From Hydrogenophaga sp. (lineage in GTDB: Bacteria; Pseudomonadota; Gammaproteobacteria; Burkholderiales; Burkholderiaceae_C), in NCBI RefSeq assembly GCF_025699295.1, contig NZ_JAILWB010000010.1, forward strand, positions 142,748 through 206,747: DNA of 64,000 bases, in the 5' to 3' direction. Each line of letters begins with the position of its first letter. Positions within the stretch are counted from its first letter, which is position 1. The notes beneath the pieces are model-generated. The model was not told the DNA's origin, did not search any database, and was given only the letters and a program-made list of their open reading frames with translations. The position numbers were made by a program, and so were the translations under genes. This document shows, piece after piece, positions 1-8,441 of this stretch.

Positions 1-1
1 C

Positions 2-436
2 GATGTGAACCGCGCCAAGCGCGAGCTCGAACGCCTGAAGCGCATCGCCAAGGCCGAGGGCGTCTGGGAAGACCTGCGTTTCCGCGACCAGATCGCGCTG
101 CTCGAAGTCGATGTGGTCGCGCTGGAGATGCTGGTGTTGCGTGTGCTCTCGGCCGAAAAGTCGGGCAAGAACTCGCTCGACATCGCCGGCCTGCTCAAGA
201 TCAAGGGCAGCGAGATCCAGCAGCGCTACAGCGAACTCATGATGCTCGCGGCCGGCCCCTACAGCCTGCCCTTCATCGAAGAGGCCATGGAAGCCGGCTG
301 GCAAGGCGACTTCCCCGGCGGCGTCAACGCCAACGCCCCGCTGGCCTCCACCTATTTCAACCTGCGCAAGACCACCATCTACGGTGGCTCGAACGAGGTT
401 CAACGCAACATCGTTGCACAGACCGTTCTGGGCTGA
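2..436 (+). CDS. Acyl-CoA dehydrogenase, large subunit type, 3' part only
   Basis: C-terminal 144 residues of an acyl-CoA dehydrogenase; the start lies left of the window. The visible part is the helical C-terminal domain and ends in the family signature IYGGSNEVQRNIVAQ, which contacts FAD and the partner subunit. In many acyl-CoA dehydrogenases the matching position is YEGT with a catalytic Glu; here it is Gly, as in the large subunits of two-component pimeloyl-CoA-type dehydrogenases. The stop codon lies 10 bases before the start of a second, shorter acyl-CoA dehydrogenase, so the two probably form one heteromeric enzyme that makes the 2,3-double bond in beta-oxidation of dicarboxylyl-, aromatic-side-chain or similar acyl-CoAs. 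The substrate cannot be read from the sequence. Confidence 0.9.
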   Translation, partial: DVNRAKRELERLKRIAKAEGVWEDLRFRDQIALLEVDVVALEMLVLRVLSAEKSGKNSLDIAGLLKIKGSEIQQRYSELMMLAAGPYSLPFIEEAMEAGWQGDFPGGVNANAPLASTYFNLRKTTIYGGSNEVQRNIVAQTVLG

Positions 437-446
437 GGAGACACAC

Positions 447-1562
447 ATGGATTTCGATTTTTCCGACGATCAGGCCGCCTTGCGCGACGCCGTGCAGAAG
501 TGGGTGGAGAAGGCCTACACCTTCGAGCGCCGCAACGCCATCGTGGCCGGGGGCGGTTTTGACCGCAAGGCCTACGGTGAGCTGGCCGAACTCGGTCTGG
601 CCGGCCTGTACGTGAGCGAGGACGACGGTGGCCTCGGCATGGGGCCCGTCGAAGGCATGGTGGTGATGGAAGAGCTGGGTCGCGGCATCGTGCTCGAACC
701 GCTCGCCCAGACCCTGATCGCCTCGGGCCTGCTCGGCGGCTACGCGCCCGCGGACCTCAAGGCCGCGTGGCTGCCGCGCGTGGCCTCGGGCGAGGCGCTG
801 GTGGTGCTCGCGCACCAGGAGCGCAAGGCGCGCTACAAGCTCGACGTATGCGCCACCACCGCCACCCAGGCCGCCAAGGGCTGGACGCTGTCGGGCACCA
901 AGAACCTGGTGCCGGTGGCCGACCAGGCCGATGCCTTCATCGTGCCGGCGATGGCTGGAGGCAAGCTCGCCCTTTTCCTGGTCGAGCGCACCGCTGCCGG
1001 CGTGGGCACCCGAGGCCACCACACGCAGGACGGCGGTCGCGCTGGCGACCTGACGCTCAAGGACACGCCCGCGCAGCTCATCACCACCGACGGCCAGACC
1101 GCCCTGGAGCATGGCGTGGACGTCGGCATCGCCGCGGCCTGCGCCGAAGCCGTGGGCGTGCTGGACAAGACGCTGGCCATCACGGTCGAGTACATGAACA
1201 CGCGCAAGCAGTTTGGCGTGGCCATCGCCAGCTTCCAGGCGCTGCGCCACCGCGTCGCCGACATGAAGATGCAGCTGGAACTGGCACGCTCGATGAGCTA
1301 CTACGCCAGTCTCAAGCTCAACGCACCCACGGCGGAGCGCCGCGCCGCCATGGCGCGCGCCAAGGTGCAGCTCGGTCAGTCGATGCGCTTCGTGGGTCAG
1401 CAGGCAGTGCAGCTGCACGGTGGCATCGGCGTGACCGACGAGTACATCGTGAGCCACTACTTCAAGAAGCTGACCCAGCTGGAGATGAGCTTCGGCGACA
1501 CCCTGCACCACCTCGGGGAGGTGTCCAGCCGGATGCAGGACACGGCCGGCGTGTTCGCCTGA
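447..1562 (+). CDS. Acyl-CoA dehydrogenase, small subunit type (PimD-like)
   Basis: A 371-residue acyl-CoA dehydrogenase, the likely partner of the upstream large subunit. The start at 447 has a GAGGAG ribosome site at 435-440 that overlaps the upstream stop, and the protein begins MDFDFSDDQAALRDAV, typical of the N-terminal helical domain. The C-terminal domain carries the QLHGGIGVTDEY segment near residue 325 that lines the FAD pocket. It is shorter and more divergent than classical acyl-CoA dehydrogenases, as in the small subunits annotated pimeloyl-CoA dehydrogenase. The reaction would be alpha,beta-dehydrogenation of an acyl-CoA with electrons passed to ETF. The pair is followed by a strong terminator, so these are the last genes of an operon that begins outside the window. 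Confidence 0.88.
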   Translation: MDFDFSDDQAALRDAVQKWVEKAYTFERRNAIVAGGGFDRKAYGELAELGLAGLYVSEDDGGLGMGPVEGMVVMEELGRGIVLEPLAQTLIASGLLGGYAPADLKAAWLPRVASGEALVVLAHQERKARYKLDVCATTATQAAKGWTLSGTKNLVPVADQADAFIVPAMAGGKLALFLVERTAAGVGTRGHHTQDGGRAGDLTLKDTPAQLITTDGQTALEHGVDVGIAAACAEAVGVLDKTLAITVEYMNTRKQFGVAIASFQALRHRVADMKMQLELARSMSYYASLKLNAPTAERRAAMARAKVQLGQSMRFVGQQAVQLHGGIGVTDEYIVSHYFKKLTQLEMSFGDTLHHLGEVSSRMQDTAGVFA

Positions 1563-1566
1563 TCCC

Positions 1567-1600
1567 CTGAACGGCCCGCCCCATGCGGGCCGTTCAGTTT
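1567..1600 (+). terminator. Rho-independent terminator after the acyl-CoA dehydrogenase operon
   Basis: Perfect 13-base-pair GC-rich stem, CTGAACGGCCCGC (1567-1579) pairing with GCGGGCCGTTCAG (1585-1597), with a five-base loop and then TTT. It starts 4 bases after the upstream stop codon. Confidence 0.88.
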
Positions 1601-1631
1601 CCGCCCCTCAAAACGATTTCAGGAGACTCCC

Positions 1632-3011
1632 ATGACCACCCGCCGTCACATCCTCGCCCTGACCGCCAGCAGCCTGCTGCTCGCCGCATGCGCTTTTGCG
1701 CCGCCACAAGGCGCGGCGCAGCCCCCCATCGTCTTCGTGCATGGCAACGGTGATTCGGCCTCGATCTGGCAGACCACGGTGTGGCGCTTCGAAGCCAACG
1801 GCTGGCCGCGCGAACGCCTGCACGCCATCGACCTGCCCTACCCGCTGGCGCGCGACGACGACGGCAAGGCCCAGCCCGGGCGCACGTCCACCACGGAGCA
1901 CATGGCCTACCTGAAGGCGGAGGTGGAACGGGTGCTCAAGGCCACGGGCGCGAAGCAGGTGGTGCTGGTGGGCAACTCGCGCGGCGGCAACGCGATCCGC
2001 AACTACATCCAGAACGGCGGTGGCGAACGCACCGTGAGCCACGCGGTGCTTGGCGGTACGCCCAACCACGGCGTCTGGGCCATCAAGGGATTTCGGGAAG
2101 GCAACGAATTCGCCGGCACCGGGCCGTTCCTGACCTCACTCAACGCGCCCAAGAATGCAGCGGGCGACGAAGTCGCCGGGCCGGTGCAATGGATGACGAT
2201 CCGCTCGGACAACAACGACAAGTTCGCCCAGCCCGACGGCTTGTGGATCGGCGCCAAGGGCACACCGACCAACGTCACCTATGAAGGACCCGCGCTCAAG
2301 GGCGCGAACAACGTGGTGCTGCCGCGCGTCGATCACCGTGAAACCTCCTTTTCGCCCGCGGCCTTCGATGCCACATGGCGCTTCATCACCGGGCGCTCGC
2401 CGGTGACCGTGTCGGCCCCGGTGCAGGCACCGGTGGTGCTCAACGGCAAGATCACCGGCCTCGGACTGAGCCCCACCGATCCGGCCAGCGGCAACTACGC
2501 CAACAACCTGCCCTTGCCGGGCGCGCAGCTCGCGGTGTACGCCACCGACCCGGCCACCGGCGAACGCAAGGGCGCAGCGGTGCACGGCAAGACCGTGGGC
2601 GCCGACGGCCTCTGGGGGCCGTTCACGGCGCAGGCCGGCGTGCCCTACGAGTTCGTGATCAGCGCACCCGGCTACGCTACCACGCACATCTACCGCAGCC
2701 CGTTTCCGCGTTCCAGCGAGCTGATCCACCTGCGCGCCGAGCGCATCGCCGCGGCCGACAAAGATGCGAAGTCCATCGTGACCTTCACACGACCGCGCGG
2801 CTACTTTGACGCACAGCGCGACAGGATGAGCTTCGACGGCAAGGCCCTGCCCGGCGTGCCGCCCGCGGGCGCGGGCGTGTCCAGCGCAAAGATCAAATTG
2901 ATGGAGGACGGCGTGCGTGCCATCCCGGCGGAATTCAACGGCGAGAAGATCACCGGCCGCACCTGGCCTGTCTCCGACAACCGGGTGGTCGTTCTTGAAT
3001 TGACCTATTGA
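1632..3011 (+). CDS. Alpha/beta-hydrolase lipoprotein, lipase-like
   Basis: 459 residues. The N-terminus is basic, then hydrophobic, then a lipobox LLAAC (Cys at about 20), so it is probably a lipoprotein anchored in the envelope. The hydrolase domain starts with IVFVHGNGDSASIW (an HGN-type oxyanion loop) and has the nucleophile elbow GNSRGG (Ser of G-x-S-x-G) near residue 117. A later HRETSFSP segment may supply the catalytic His. The C-terminal 200 residues look like one or two beta-sandwich domains (GLWGPFTAQAGVPYEFVISAPGY), as in lipases related to AF1763 and polyester-degrading esterases. The start has an AGGAG site. It is flanked by a terminator upstream and a convergent HNH gene, so it is probably monocistronic. 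An esterase or lipase role is likely; the substrate is unknown. Confidence 0.8.
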   Translation: MTTRRHILALTASSLLLAACAFAPPQGAAQPPIVFVHGNGDSASIWQTTVWRFEANGWPRERLHAIDLPYPLARDDDGKAQPGRTSTTEHMAYLKAEVERVLKATGAKQVVLVGNSRGGNAIRNYIQNGGGERTVSHAVLGGTPNHGVWAIKGFREGNEFAGTGPFLTSLNAPKNAAGDEVAGPVQWMTIRSDNNDKFAQPDGLWIGAKGTPTNVTYEGPALKGANNVVLPRVDHRETSFSPAAFDATWRFITGRSPVTVSAPVQAPVVLNGKITGLGLSPTDPASGNYANNLPLPGAQLAVYATDPATGERKGAAVHGKTVGADGLWGPFTAQAGVPYEFVISAPGYATTHIYRSPFPRSSELIHLRAERIAAADKDAKSIVTFTRPRGYFDAQRDRMSFDGKALPGVPPAGAGVSSAKIKLMEDGVRAIPAEFNGEKITGRTWPVSDNRVVVLELTY

Positions 3012-3025
3012 GGCCGCTCCCAGCC

Positions 3026-3583
3026 TCAGGCGTGCAGGCGCGAGGTCTTGGGCAGGTGCGACATCAGGAACTCCATCTGGTCGGCCAGGATGCGCCGGTT
3101 GCGCAGGATGAAGTCCTCCCACAGGCTGGGCACGTAAGGCGCATACAACAGCCCCATGTGCGCCTGCTCGGGTGTGCGGTTGCCCTTGCGGTGGTTGCAC
3201 GACTTGCAGGCCGTCACCACGTTCATCCAGGTGTCACGCCCCTCCTGCCCCAGCGGCACGATGTGCTCGCGGGTCAGCACCTCTTCATGGAAATGCTCGC
3301 CGCAGTAGGCGCACACATTGCGGTCGCGCGCGAACAGTTTGCTGTTGGTCAGCGTGGGCCGCAGGTCAAACGGGTTGATGCGCGGCACGCCCTGGGTGCC
3401 GATGATGGAATTGACGTTGATGATCGACTGGCGCCCCGTGATGGCGTTGTGCCCGCCATGGAACACCGCTACCTCGGCCCCCATCTCCCAGCGCACCTCG
3501 TCCGCGGCGTAATGCAGCACGGCTTCTTCGAGGCTGATCCACGACTGTGGCAGCCCCTGGGCGGAGAGCTTCAAGACCTTCAA
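3026..3583 (-). CDS. HNH endonuclease family protein (TTG start)
   Basis: 185 residues. The C-terminal half holds a McrA-like HNH fold: CAYC zinc knuckle, then the LTREHIVPLGQEG His segment, then CKSCNHRKGNR as second knuckle and final Asn/His. I place the start at a TTG (3581-3583) because AAGGAG sits 6 bases upstream (3590-3595) and the protein then begins MKVLKLSAQGLPQSWIS. A second TTG at 3598 would add five residues but would put the ribosome site inside the gene. Similar stand-alone HNH proteins are widespread in beta-proteobacteria; some may act in DNA repair or restriction, and no partner methylase is nearby. The end is 14 bases from the convergent lipase gene. Confidence 0.85.
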   Translation of the reverse strand: MKVLKLSAQGLPQSWISLEEAVLHYAADEVRWEMGAEVAVFHGGHNAITGRQSIINVNSIIGTQGVPRINPFDLRPTLTNSKLFARDRNVCAYCGEHFHEEVLTREHIVPLGQEGRDTWMNVVTACKSCNHRKGNRTPEQAHMGLLYAPYVPSLWEDFILRNRRILADQMEFLMSHLPKTSRLHA

Positions 3584-3763
3584 GACGGGCTCCTTCAAGT
3601 GAACAAGTCAACCGGAAGGGACGGCCCTGCGAGACCGTCCGGCGCCCGCGGGCCTGGCTCGCGGGCGCATATCATCGTGTGCCAATATAGCAAGCTTTGA
3701 TGACTCGGCCCTTCTCCGAGGCCAATTGGGTCTCGGGCCAGTCCCTCCACCCCCTCGCACGGC

Positions 3764-4828
3764 ATGAAAATCTATCGCGGGTTGCGCCCCCATTCCGCCA
3801 GTTCCGGCGGCTGTGCGCTGACCATTGGCAACTTCGACGGCGTGCACCGCGGCCACCAGGCCATGCTCGCGCTGCTCGACAACGAAGCCCGGCACCGCGG
3901 CGTGCCCAGCTGCGTCATGACCTTCGAACCACACCCGCGCGACTACTTTGCCGCGCTGCACCACAAGCCCGAGCTGGCGCCCGCGCGCATCGCCACGCTG
4001 CGCGACAAGCTGCAGGAGCTGGAGCGCTGCGGCGTCGACGAATGCGTGGTGCTGCCGTTCAACGCCCGGCTGGCCAGCCAGGCGCCCGAGGCCTTCATTG
4101 CAGACACGCTGGTGGGCGCTCTGGGTGTGGAATACGTGCTGGTGGGCGACGACTTCCGCTTCGGCGCGAAGCGCGCTGGCGACTACGCCATGCTCGACGC
4201 GGCGGGTGGGCGTCTGGGTTTCGACGTGGCGCGCATGCAGAGCTACGAGGTGCATGGACTGCGCGTGTCCAGCTCGGCGGTACGCGACGCCCTGGGCGAA
4301 GGCCGCATGGACGACGTGGCCGCCCTGCTGGGCCGCCCCTACAGCATCAGCGGCCATGTGGTGCACGGACGCAAGCTGGGTCGCCAGCTGGCCGAAAGCG
4401 CACCCGGGCGCGGCGACGGCTTTCGGACTCTCAACCTGCGCTTCTCGCACTGGAAACCGGCCGCCAGCGGCATCTTCGCGGTGCATGTGCACGGGCTCGG
4501 CCCGCAAGCGGATTCGCCCCCGCTGCCGGGCGTGGCCAACCTGGGCGTGCGGCCCTCGCTGGACCCCGATGACGCCAACGGCGGGCGCGTGCTGCTGGAG
4601 ACCCATTGCCTCGAATGGCCGGCGGCGCTTGCGGCCAGCCTGCCTGGCGGGGAGGCCTACGGTAAAATCGTGCGCGTGGAACTGCTGCACAAACTGCATG
4701 ACGAGCTGAAATACGACGGCCTCGACGCCCTGACCCAGGGCATCGCCCGGGACTGCGACGACGCACGTGCGTTCTTTGCGTCGCTGCACACGCAAACCCA
4801 CCGGCAGACCACCCGCGACCGAATTTAG
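3764..4828 (+). CDS. ribF: Bifunctional riboflavin kinase / FAD synthetase
   Basis: 354 residues; makes FMN from riboflavin and ATP, then FAD from FMN. The N-terminal nucleotidyl-transferase domain shows LTIGNFDGVHRGHQAML near residue 20 (the HxGH-like motif), and the later SSSAVRDALGEG segment completes the FMN-adenylylation site. The C-terminal kinase domain begins around GRPYSISGHVVHG and includes the GVANLGVRPS riboflavin-binding loop. The length is a little above the usual 310. It heads a ribF-ileS-lspA block on the same strand, a conserved order in proteobacteria. There is no FMN riboswitch in the 180 bases upstream that I can recognise. Confidence 0.96.
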   Translation: MKIYRGLRPHSASSGGCALTIGNFDGVHRGHQAMLALLDNEARHRGVPSCVMTFEPHPRDYFAALHHKPELAPARIATLRDKLQELERCGVDECVVLPFNARLASQAPEAFIADTLVGALGVEYVLVGDDFRFGAKRAGDYAMLDAAGGRLGFDVARMQSYEVHGLRVSSSAVRDALGEGRMDDVAALLGRPYSISGHVVHGRKLGRQLAESAPGRGDGFRTLNLRFSHWKPAASGIFAVHVHGLGPQADSPPLPGVANLGVRPSLDPDDANGGRVLLETHCLEWPAALAASLPGGEAYGKIVRVELLHKLHDELKYDGLDALTQGIARDCDDARAFFASLHTQTHRQTTRDRI

Positions 4829-4850
4829 ACGATCCGTCTGCCCGGTCGCC

Positions 4851-4926
4851 GCCCTTCGACAGGCTCAGGGCGAACGGTGTCGCCCCACAGTTCTCGCACT
4901 CCCCGCACGGGCTGAGCTTGTCGAAG
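4851..4926. repeat. REP-like inverted repeat, ribF-ileS gap
   Basis: Two inverted arms around TTCGACAGGCTCAGGGCG: left arm about 4853-4877, right arm about 4908-4926 (CGGGCTGAGCTTGTCGAAG). The arms are roughly 16 of 19 complementary and about 30 bases apart. The same unit occurs at 22913-22972 inside lolD. I recall this as an abundant dispersed repeat in Comamonadaceae genomes. It fills the gap between ribF and ileS and could form a hairpin in their shared mRNA. Confidence 0.8.
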
Positions 4927-4948
4927 CCACCACGGAACCCCCTCAGTC

Positions 4949-7885
4949 ATGTCCGACGCTCCCACCGACTACCGCAGCACCCTCAACCTGCCCGACACGC
5001 CCTTCCCCATGCGCGGTGACCTGCCCAAGCGCGAGCCGGGCTGGGTCAAGGCATGGCAGGACGAGGGCCTGTACCAGCGCCTGCGCGTGGCCCGCGCCGG
5101 CGCGCCGCTGTTCGTGCTGCACGACGGCCCGCCCTATGCCAACGGCAAGCTGCACATCGGCCATGCGCTCAACAAGATCCTCAAGGACATGATCGTCAAG
5201 AGCCGCCAGCTCACCGGCTTCGACGCGCAGTACATCCCTGGCTGGGACTGCCATGGCTTGCCGATCGAGAACGCGATCGAAAAACTGCACGGCCGCAACC
5301 TCGGCCGTGATGACATGCAGGCGAAGAGCCGCGCATTCGCCACCGAGCAGATCGACCAGCAGCGCGAGGACTTCCGCCGCCTGGGCGTGCTCGGCGACTG
5401 GGAACGCCCCTACCGCACCATGGACCCGGCGAACGAGGCCGGCGAACTCCGCGCCTTCAAGCGCGTGATCGAGCGCGGTTTCGTCTACCGCGGCCTCAAG
5501 CCGGTCTACTGGTGTTTCGACTGCGGCTCGTCGCTGGCCGAATTCGAGATCGAATACGCCGACAAGAAGAGCGACACGCTGGACGTGGCCTTCGAAGCGG
5601 ACGACGCAGCAAAGCTCGCGGCGGCTTTCGGCCTGCCCGCCTTGCCCACCGGAAAATCCGCCTTCGCCGTCATCTGGACCACCACCGCCTGGACCATCCC
5701 GGCCAACCAGGCGCTCAACGCCCACCCGGATTTCACCTACGCCCTGGTCGATACGCCCAAGGGCTGCCTGGTGCTGGCGGAAACCCTGGTCGAAAAGTGC
5801 CTGGAGCGCTTCGGCCTTGCCGGCGCGGTGCTGGCCACCGCCACGGGCAAGGCGCTGGGAGGCCTGAACTTCCGCCACCCGCTCTTCGATGCGGACGCGG
5901 GCTACCGCCGCCTCTCGCCGATGTACCTGGCCGACTACGTAAGCGACGCCGACGGCACCGGCATCGTGCACTCCTCGCCGGCCTACGGCCTGGACGACTT
6001 CAACTCCTGCACCGCCCACGGCATGAAGGTCGAGGACATCCTCAACCCGGTGCAGGGCAACGGCGCCTACGCGCAAGACTTCCCGCTGTTCGGTGGCCTG
6101 CATATCTGGAAGGCCGTGCCGGTGATCCTGGAAGCTCTGAAGAACGCCGGCCGCCTCCTGGCCACGCAGACCATCACGCACAGCTACCCGCACTGCTGGC
6201 GCCACAAGACGCCGGTGATCTACCGCGCAGCCGCGCAGTGGTTCGTGCGCATGGACGAGGGCGAGGGCGTGTTCACGAAAGACAAGGCGCCCAAGACCCT
6301 GCGCCAGACCGCGCTGGATGCGATCGAGCAGACCCGGTTCTTCCCCGCCAATGGCAAGGCCCGCCTGCACGACATGATTGCCAACCGGCCCGACTGGTGC
6401 ATCTCGCGCCAGCGCAGCTGGGGGGTTCCCATTCCCTTCTTCCTGCACAAGGACTCGGGCGAACTGCATCCGCGCACCATGGATATCCTCGACCAGGCGG
6501 CCGACATCGTCGAGCGCGGTGGCATCGAGGCCTGGAGCCGCGTCACGGCCGAGGAGATCCTCGGCGCGGACGACGCGAAGCACTACACCAAGAGCACCGA
6601 CATCCTGGAGGTGTGGTTCGACTCGGGCTCGACCTTCCAGCACGTGCTGCGCGGCAGCCATGCCCAGGCCTACGACCGCCTGCCGTACCACGAGAGCGGG
6701 CCCGAGGCCGACCTCTACCTCGAAGGCCATGACCAGCACCGCGGCTGGTTCCACAGCTCGCTGCTGCTGGGCTGCGCGCTCTACGATCGCGCGCCCTACC
6801 GCGGCATCCTGACGCACGGCTTCAACGTCGATGGCCAGGGCCGCAAGATGAGCAAGTCGCTGGGCAACGTGATCGAGATCGAGACCTTCGCCAAGGACCC
6901 GGGCGCCGAGATCGCGCGCCTGTGGGTCGCGTCCACCGACTACTCGGGCGACCCACCCATGGACAAGAAGGTCATCGCCCGCGTGACCGACGCCTACCGC
7001 CGCATCCGCAACACGCTGCGTTTCCTGCTGGCCAACGTGAGCGATTTCGACCCCGCAACCGACGCCGTGCCCTTCGACCAGTTGCTGGAGATCGACCGCT
7101 ACGCACTGGCGCGCGCGGCGCAGTTCCAGGCCGAGATCCGGGCGCACTACGAGGTGTACGAATTCCACCCGGTGGTGGCCAAGCTGCAGGTGTACTGCTC
7201 GGAAGACCTGGGCGCGTTCTACCTCGACGTGCTCAAGGACCGGCTCTACACCACCGCGCCCAAGAGCCTGGCGCGGCGCAGCGCGCAGACCGCCCTGCAC
7301 CAGATCACCCACGCCATGCTGCGCTGGATGGCGCCGTTCCTGAGCTTCACGGCCGAAGAGGCCTGGCCGGTGCTCGCGGGGGCGCAGAGCAAGGGATCGA
7401 TCTTCTTCGAGACCTTTGCCGAGCTGCCATCAGTGGATGAAGTGCTCTTGGCTAAGTGGGCAAGGGTTCGAAGCATTCGCGCAATTGTGATGGGGAGAAT
7501 TGAGTCGGATCTGAGAGAGAAAGGACTCGTTGGTTCGTCGCTAGAAGTGGAACTCGATATCGAAGCGCCTCACTTTCAAGGCGTAGGCATCGAAACTCGT
7601 GTGGCGCAAGGTCAACCGTCCTTTGTATGGAGAGGCGACGACTACAAATTGCTTGCAAGTCTTGGCGATGATCTGAAGTTCGTGTTCGTGGTTTCGAAAG
7701 TCTCCCTCCGCGAAGGACCTGACACAGGCGGCGGGAAGCTCTCCGTTTCAAAAACCGCAGAACCGAAGTGCGAGCGCTGCTGGCACTACCGCGACGACGT
7801 GGGCGCGGACGCCGCGCACCCCACGCTGTGCGGCCGCTGCACCAGCAACCTGTTCGGCGCGGGTGAAGCCCGTTCGGTGGCCTGA
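4949..7885 (+). CDS. ileS: Isoleucyl-tRNA synthetase
   Basis: 978 residues, cytoplasmic; charges tRNA-Ile with isoleucine and edits valine. The class I motifs are present: HIGH at residues 69-72 and KMSKS at 633-637, with the CP1 editing insertion between them. The C-terminal zinc site is complete (Cys 941, 944, 961 and 964), and the catalytic core has the [11 protein letters not shown] segment of the Ile/Leu/Val group. The stop overlaps the lspA start by one base (TGATG). Oddity: codons about 830-938, in the anticodon-binding region, are clearly poorer in GC than the rest of the gene and use A/T-ending codons freely. The reading frame and downstream zinc site stay intact, so the gene looks functional; see findings. 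Confidence 0.97.
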   Translation: MSDAPTDYRSTLNLPDTPFPMRGDLPKREPGWVKAWQDEGLYQRLRVARAGAPLFVLHDGPPYANGKLHIGHALNKILKDMIVKSRQLTGFDAQYIPGWDCHGLPIENAIEKLHGRNLGRDDMQAKSRAFATEQIDQQREDFRRLGVLGDWERPYRTMDPANEAGELRAFKRVIERGFVYRGLKPVYWCFDCGSSLAEFEIEYADKKSDTLDVAFEADDAAKLAAAFGLPALPTGKSAFAVIWTTTAWTIPANQALNAHPDFTYALVDTPKGCLVLAETLVEKCLERFGLAGAVLATATGKALGGLNFRHPLFDADAGYRRLSPMYLADYVSDADGTGIVHSSPAYGLDDFNSCTAHGMKVEDILNPVQGNGAYAQDFPLFGGLHIWKAVPVILEALKNAGRLLATQTITHSYPHCWRHKTPVIYRAAAQWFVRMDEGEGVFTKDKAPKTLRQTALDAIEQTRFFPANGKARLHDMIANRPDWCISRQRSWGVPIPFFLHKDSGELHPRTMDILDQAADIVERGGIEAWSRVTAEEILGADDAKHYTKSTDILEVWFDSGSTFQHVLRGSHAQAYDRLPYHESGPEADLYLEGHDQHRGWFHSSLLLGCALYDRAPYRGILTHGFNVDGQGRKMSKSLGNVIEIETFAKDPGAEIARLWVASTDYSGDPPMDKKVIARVTDAYRRIRNTLRFLLANVSDFDPATDAVPFDQLLEIDRYALARAAQFQAEIRAHYEVYEFHPVVAKLQVYCSEDLGAFYLDVLKDRLYTTAPKSLARRSAQTALHQITHAMLRWMAPFLSFTAEEAWPVLAGAQSKGSIFFETFAELPSVDEVLLAKWARVRSIRAIVMGRIESDLREKGLVGSSLEVELDIEAPHFQGVGIETRVAQGQPSFVWRGDDYKLLASLGDDLKFVFVVSKVSLREGPDTGGGKLSVSKTAEPKCERCWHYRDDVGADAAHPTLCGRCTSNLFGAGEARSVA

Positions 7886-8394
7886 TGGCGCGCGCGGGCA
7901 GCGCTGGCATCTGGCCCTGGCTGGGTCTGGCCGCCGTCCTGGTGGTGGCCGACCAGATCACCAAGCAGCTCATCCTGGCCAGCTACCAGCTCGGTGACAG
8001 CACCTATGTCGCCAGCTTCTTCAACATCGTGCGCGCGCACAACACCGGCGCGGCCTTCTCCTTCCTCGCGGGCGCCGGCGGCTGGCAGCGCTGGTTCTTC
8101 ACCGCGGTGGGCCTGGGCGCGGCGGTGTTCATCGTCTGGATGCTGCGCTCGCACCCGGGCCAGAAGCTGTTCGCGTTCGCGCTCGCCTGCATCCTCGGCG
8201 GCGCGCTGGGCAATGTGATCGACCGTCTGGCGCACGGCTACGTGGTCGACTTCCTCGACTTTCACTGGCCCGTGCTGGCCGGCCTGTTCCCGGGCGGACA
8301 TTTCCCCGCGTTCAACGTGGCGGACGCGGCCATCACCCTGGGCGCCATTGCCCTGATCCTTGACGAGATCCTGCGCGTACGGCGCAAGCGCTGA
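7885..8394 (+). CDS. lspA: Lipoprotein signal peptidase (signal peptidase II)
   Basis: 169 residues, inner-membrane aspartic protease that cleaves prolipoprotein signal peptides before the diacylated Cys. Four hydrophobic segments are visible. The catalytic Asp pair is in [19 protein letters not shown] and [11 protein letters not shown]. The length is normal. Its ATG shares one base with the ileS stop, so it is translationally coupled as third gene of the ribF-ileS-lspA operon. Several lipoproteins in this window (1632, 21770) would be substrates. Confidence 0.96.
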   Translation: MARAGSAGIWPWLGLAAVLVVADQITKQLILASYQLGDSTYVASFFNIVRAHNTGAAFSFLAGAGGWQRWFFTAVGLGAAVFIVWMLRSHPGQKLFAFALACILGGALGNVIDRLAHGYVVDFLDFHWPVLAGLFPGGHFPAFNVADAAITLGAIALILDEILRVRRKR

Positions 8395-8441
8395 GCCAGC
8401 GCCCGCGCCGGCCTGTGGCTGGGCGTATAGTTTTGAGGCTC

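Noticed and set aside
357..1511. Long open frame on the minus strand opposite the acyl-CoA dehydrogenase
   Set aside because: His/Arg/Ala-rich translation typical of antisense frames in high-GC DNA; no motif, no ribosome site.
4943..7312. 789-residue minus-strand frame opposite ileS
   Set aside because: Mirror of ileS codon structure; low-complexity Val/Gly/Arg/His sequence, and ileS itself is certain.
7436..7760. Low-GC patch of ileS as an insertion element or frameshifted region
   Set aside because: No inverted repeats or target duplication, the frame is intact and the encoded residues continue the synthetase; a recombination patch fits better.
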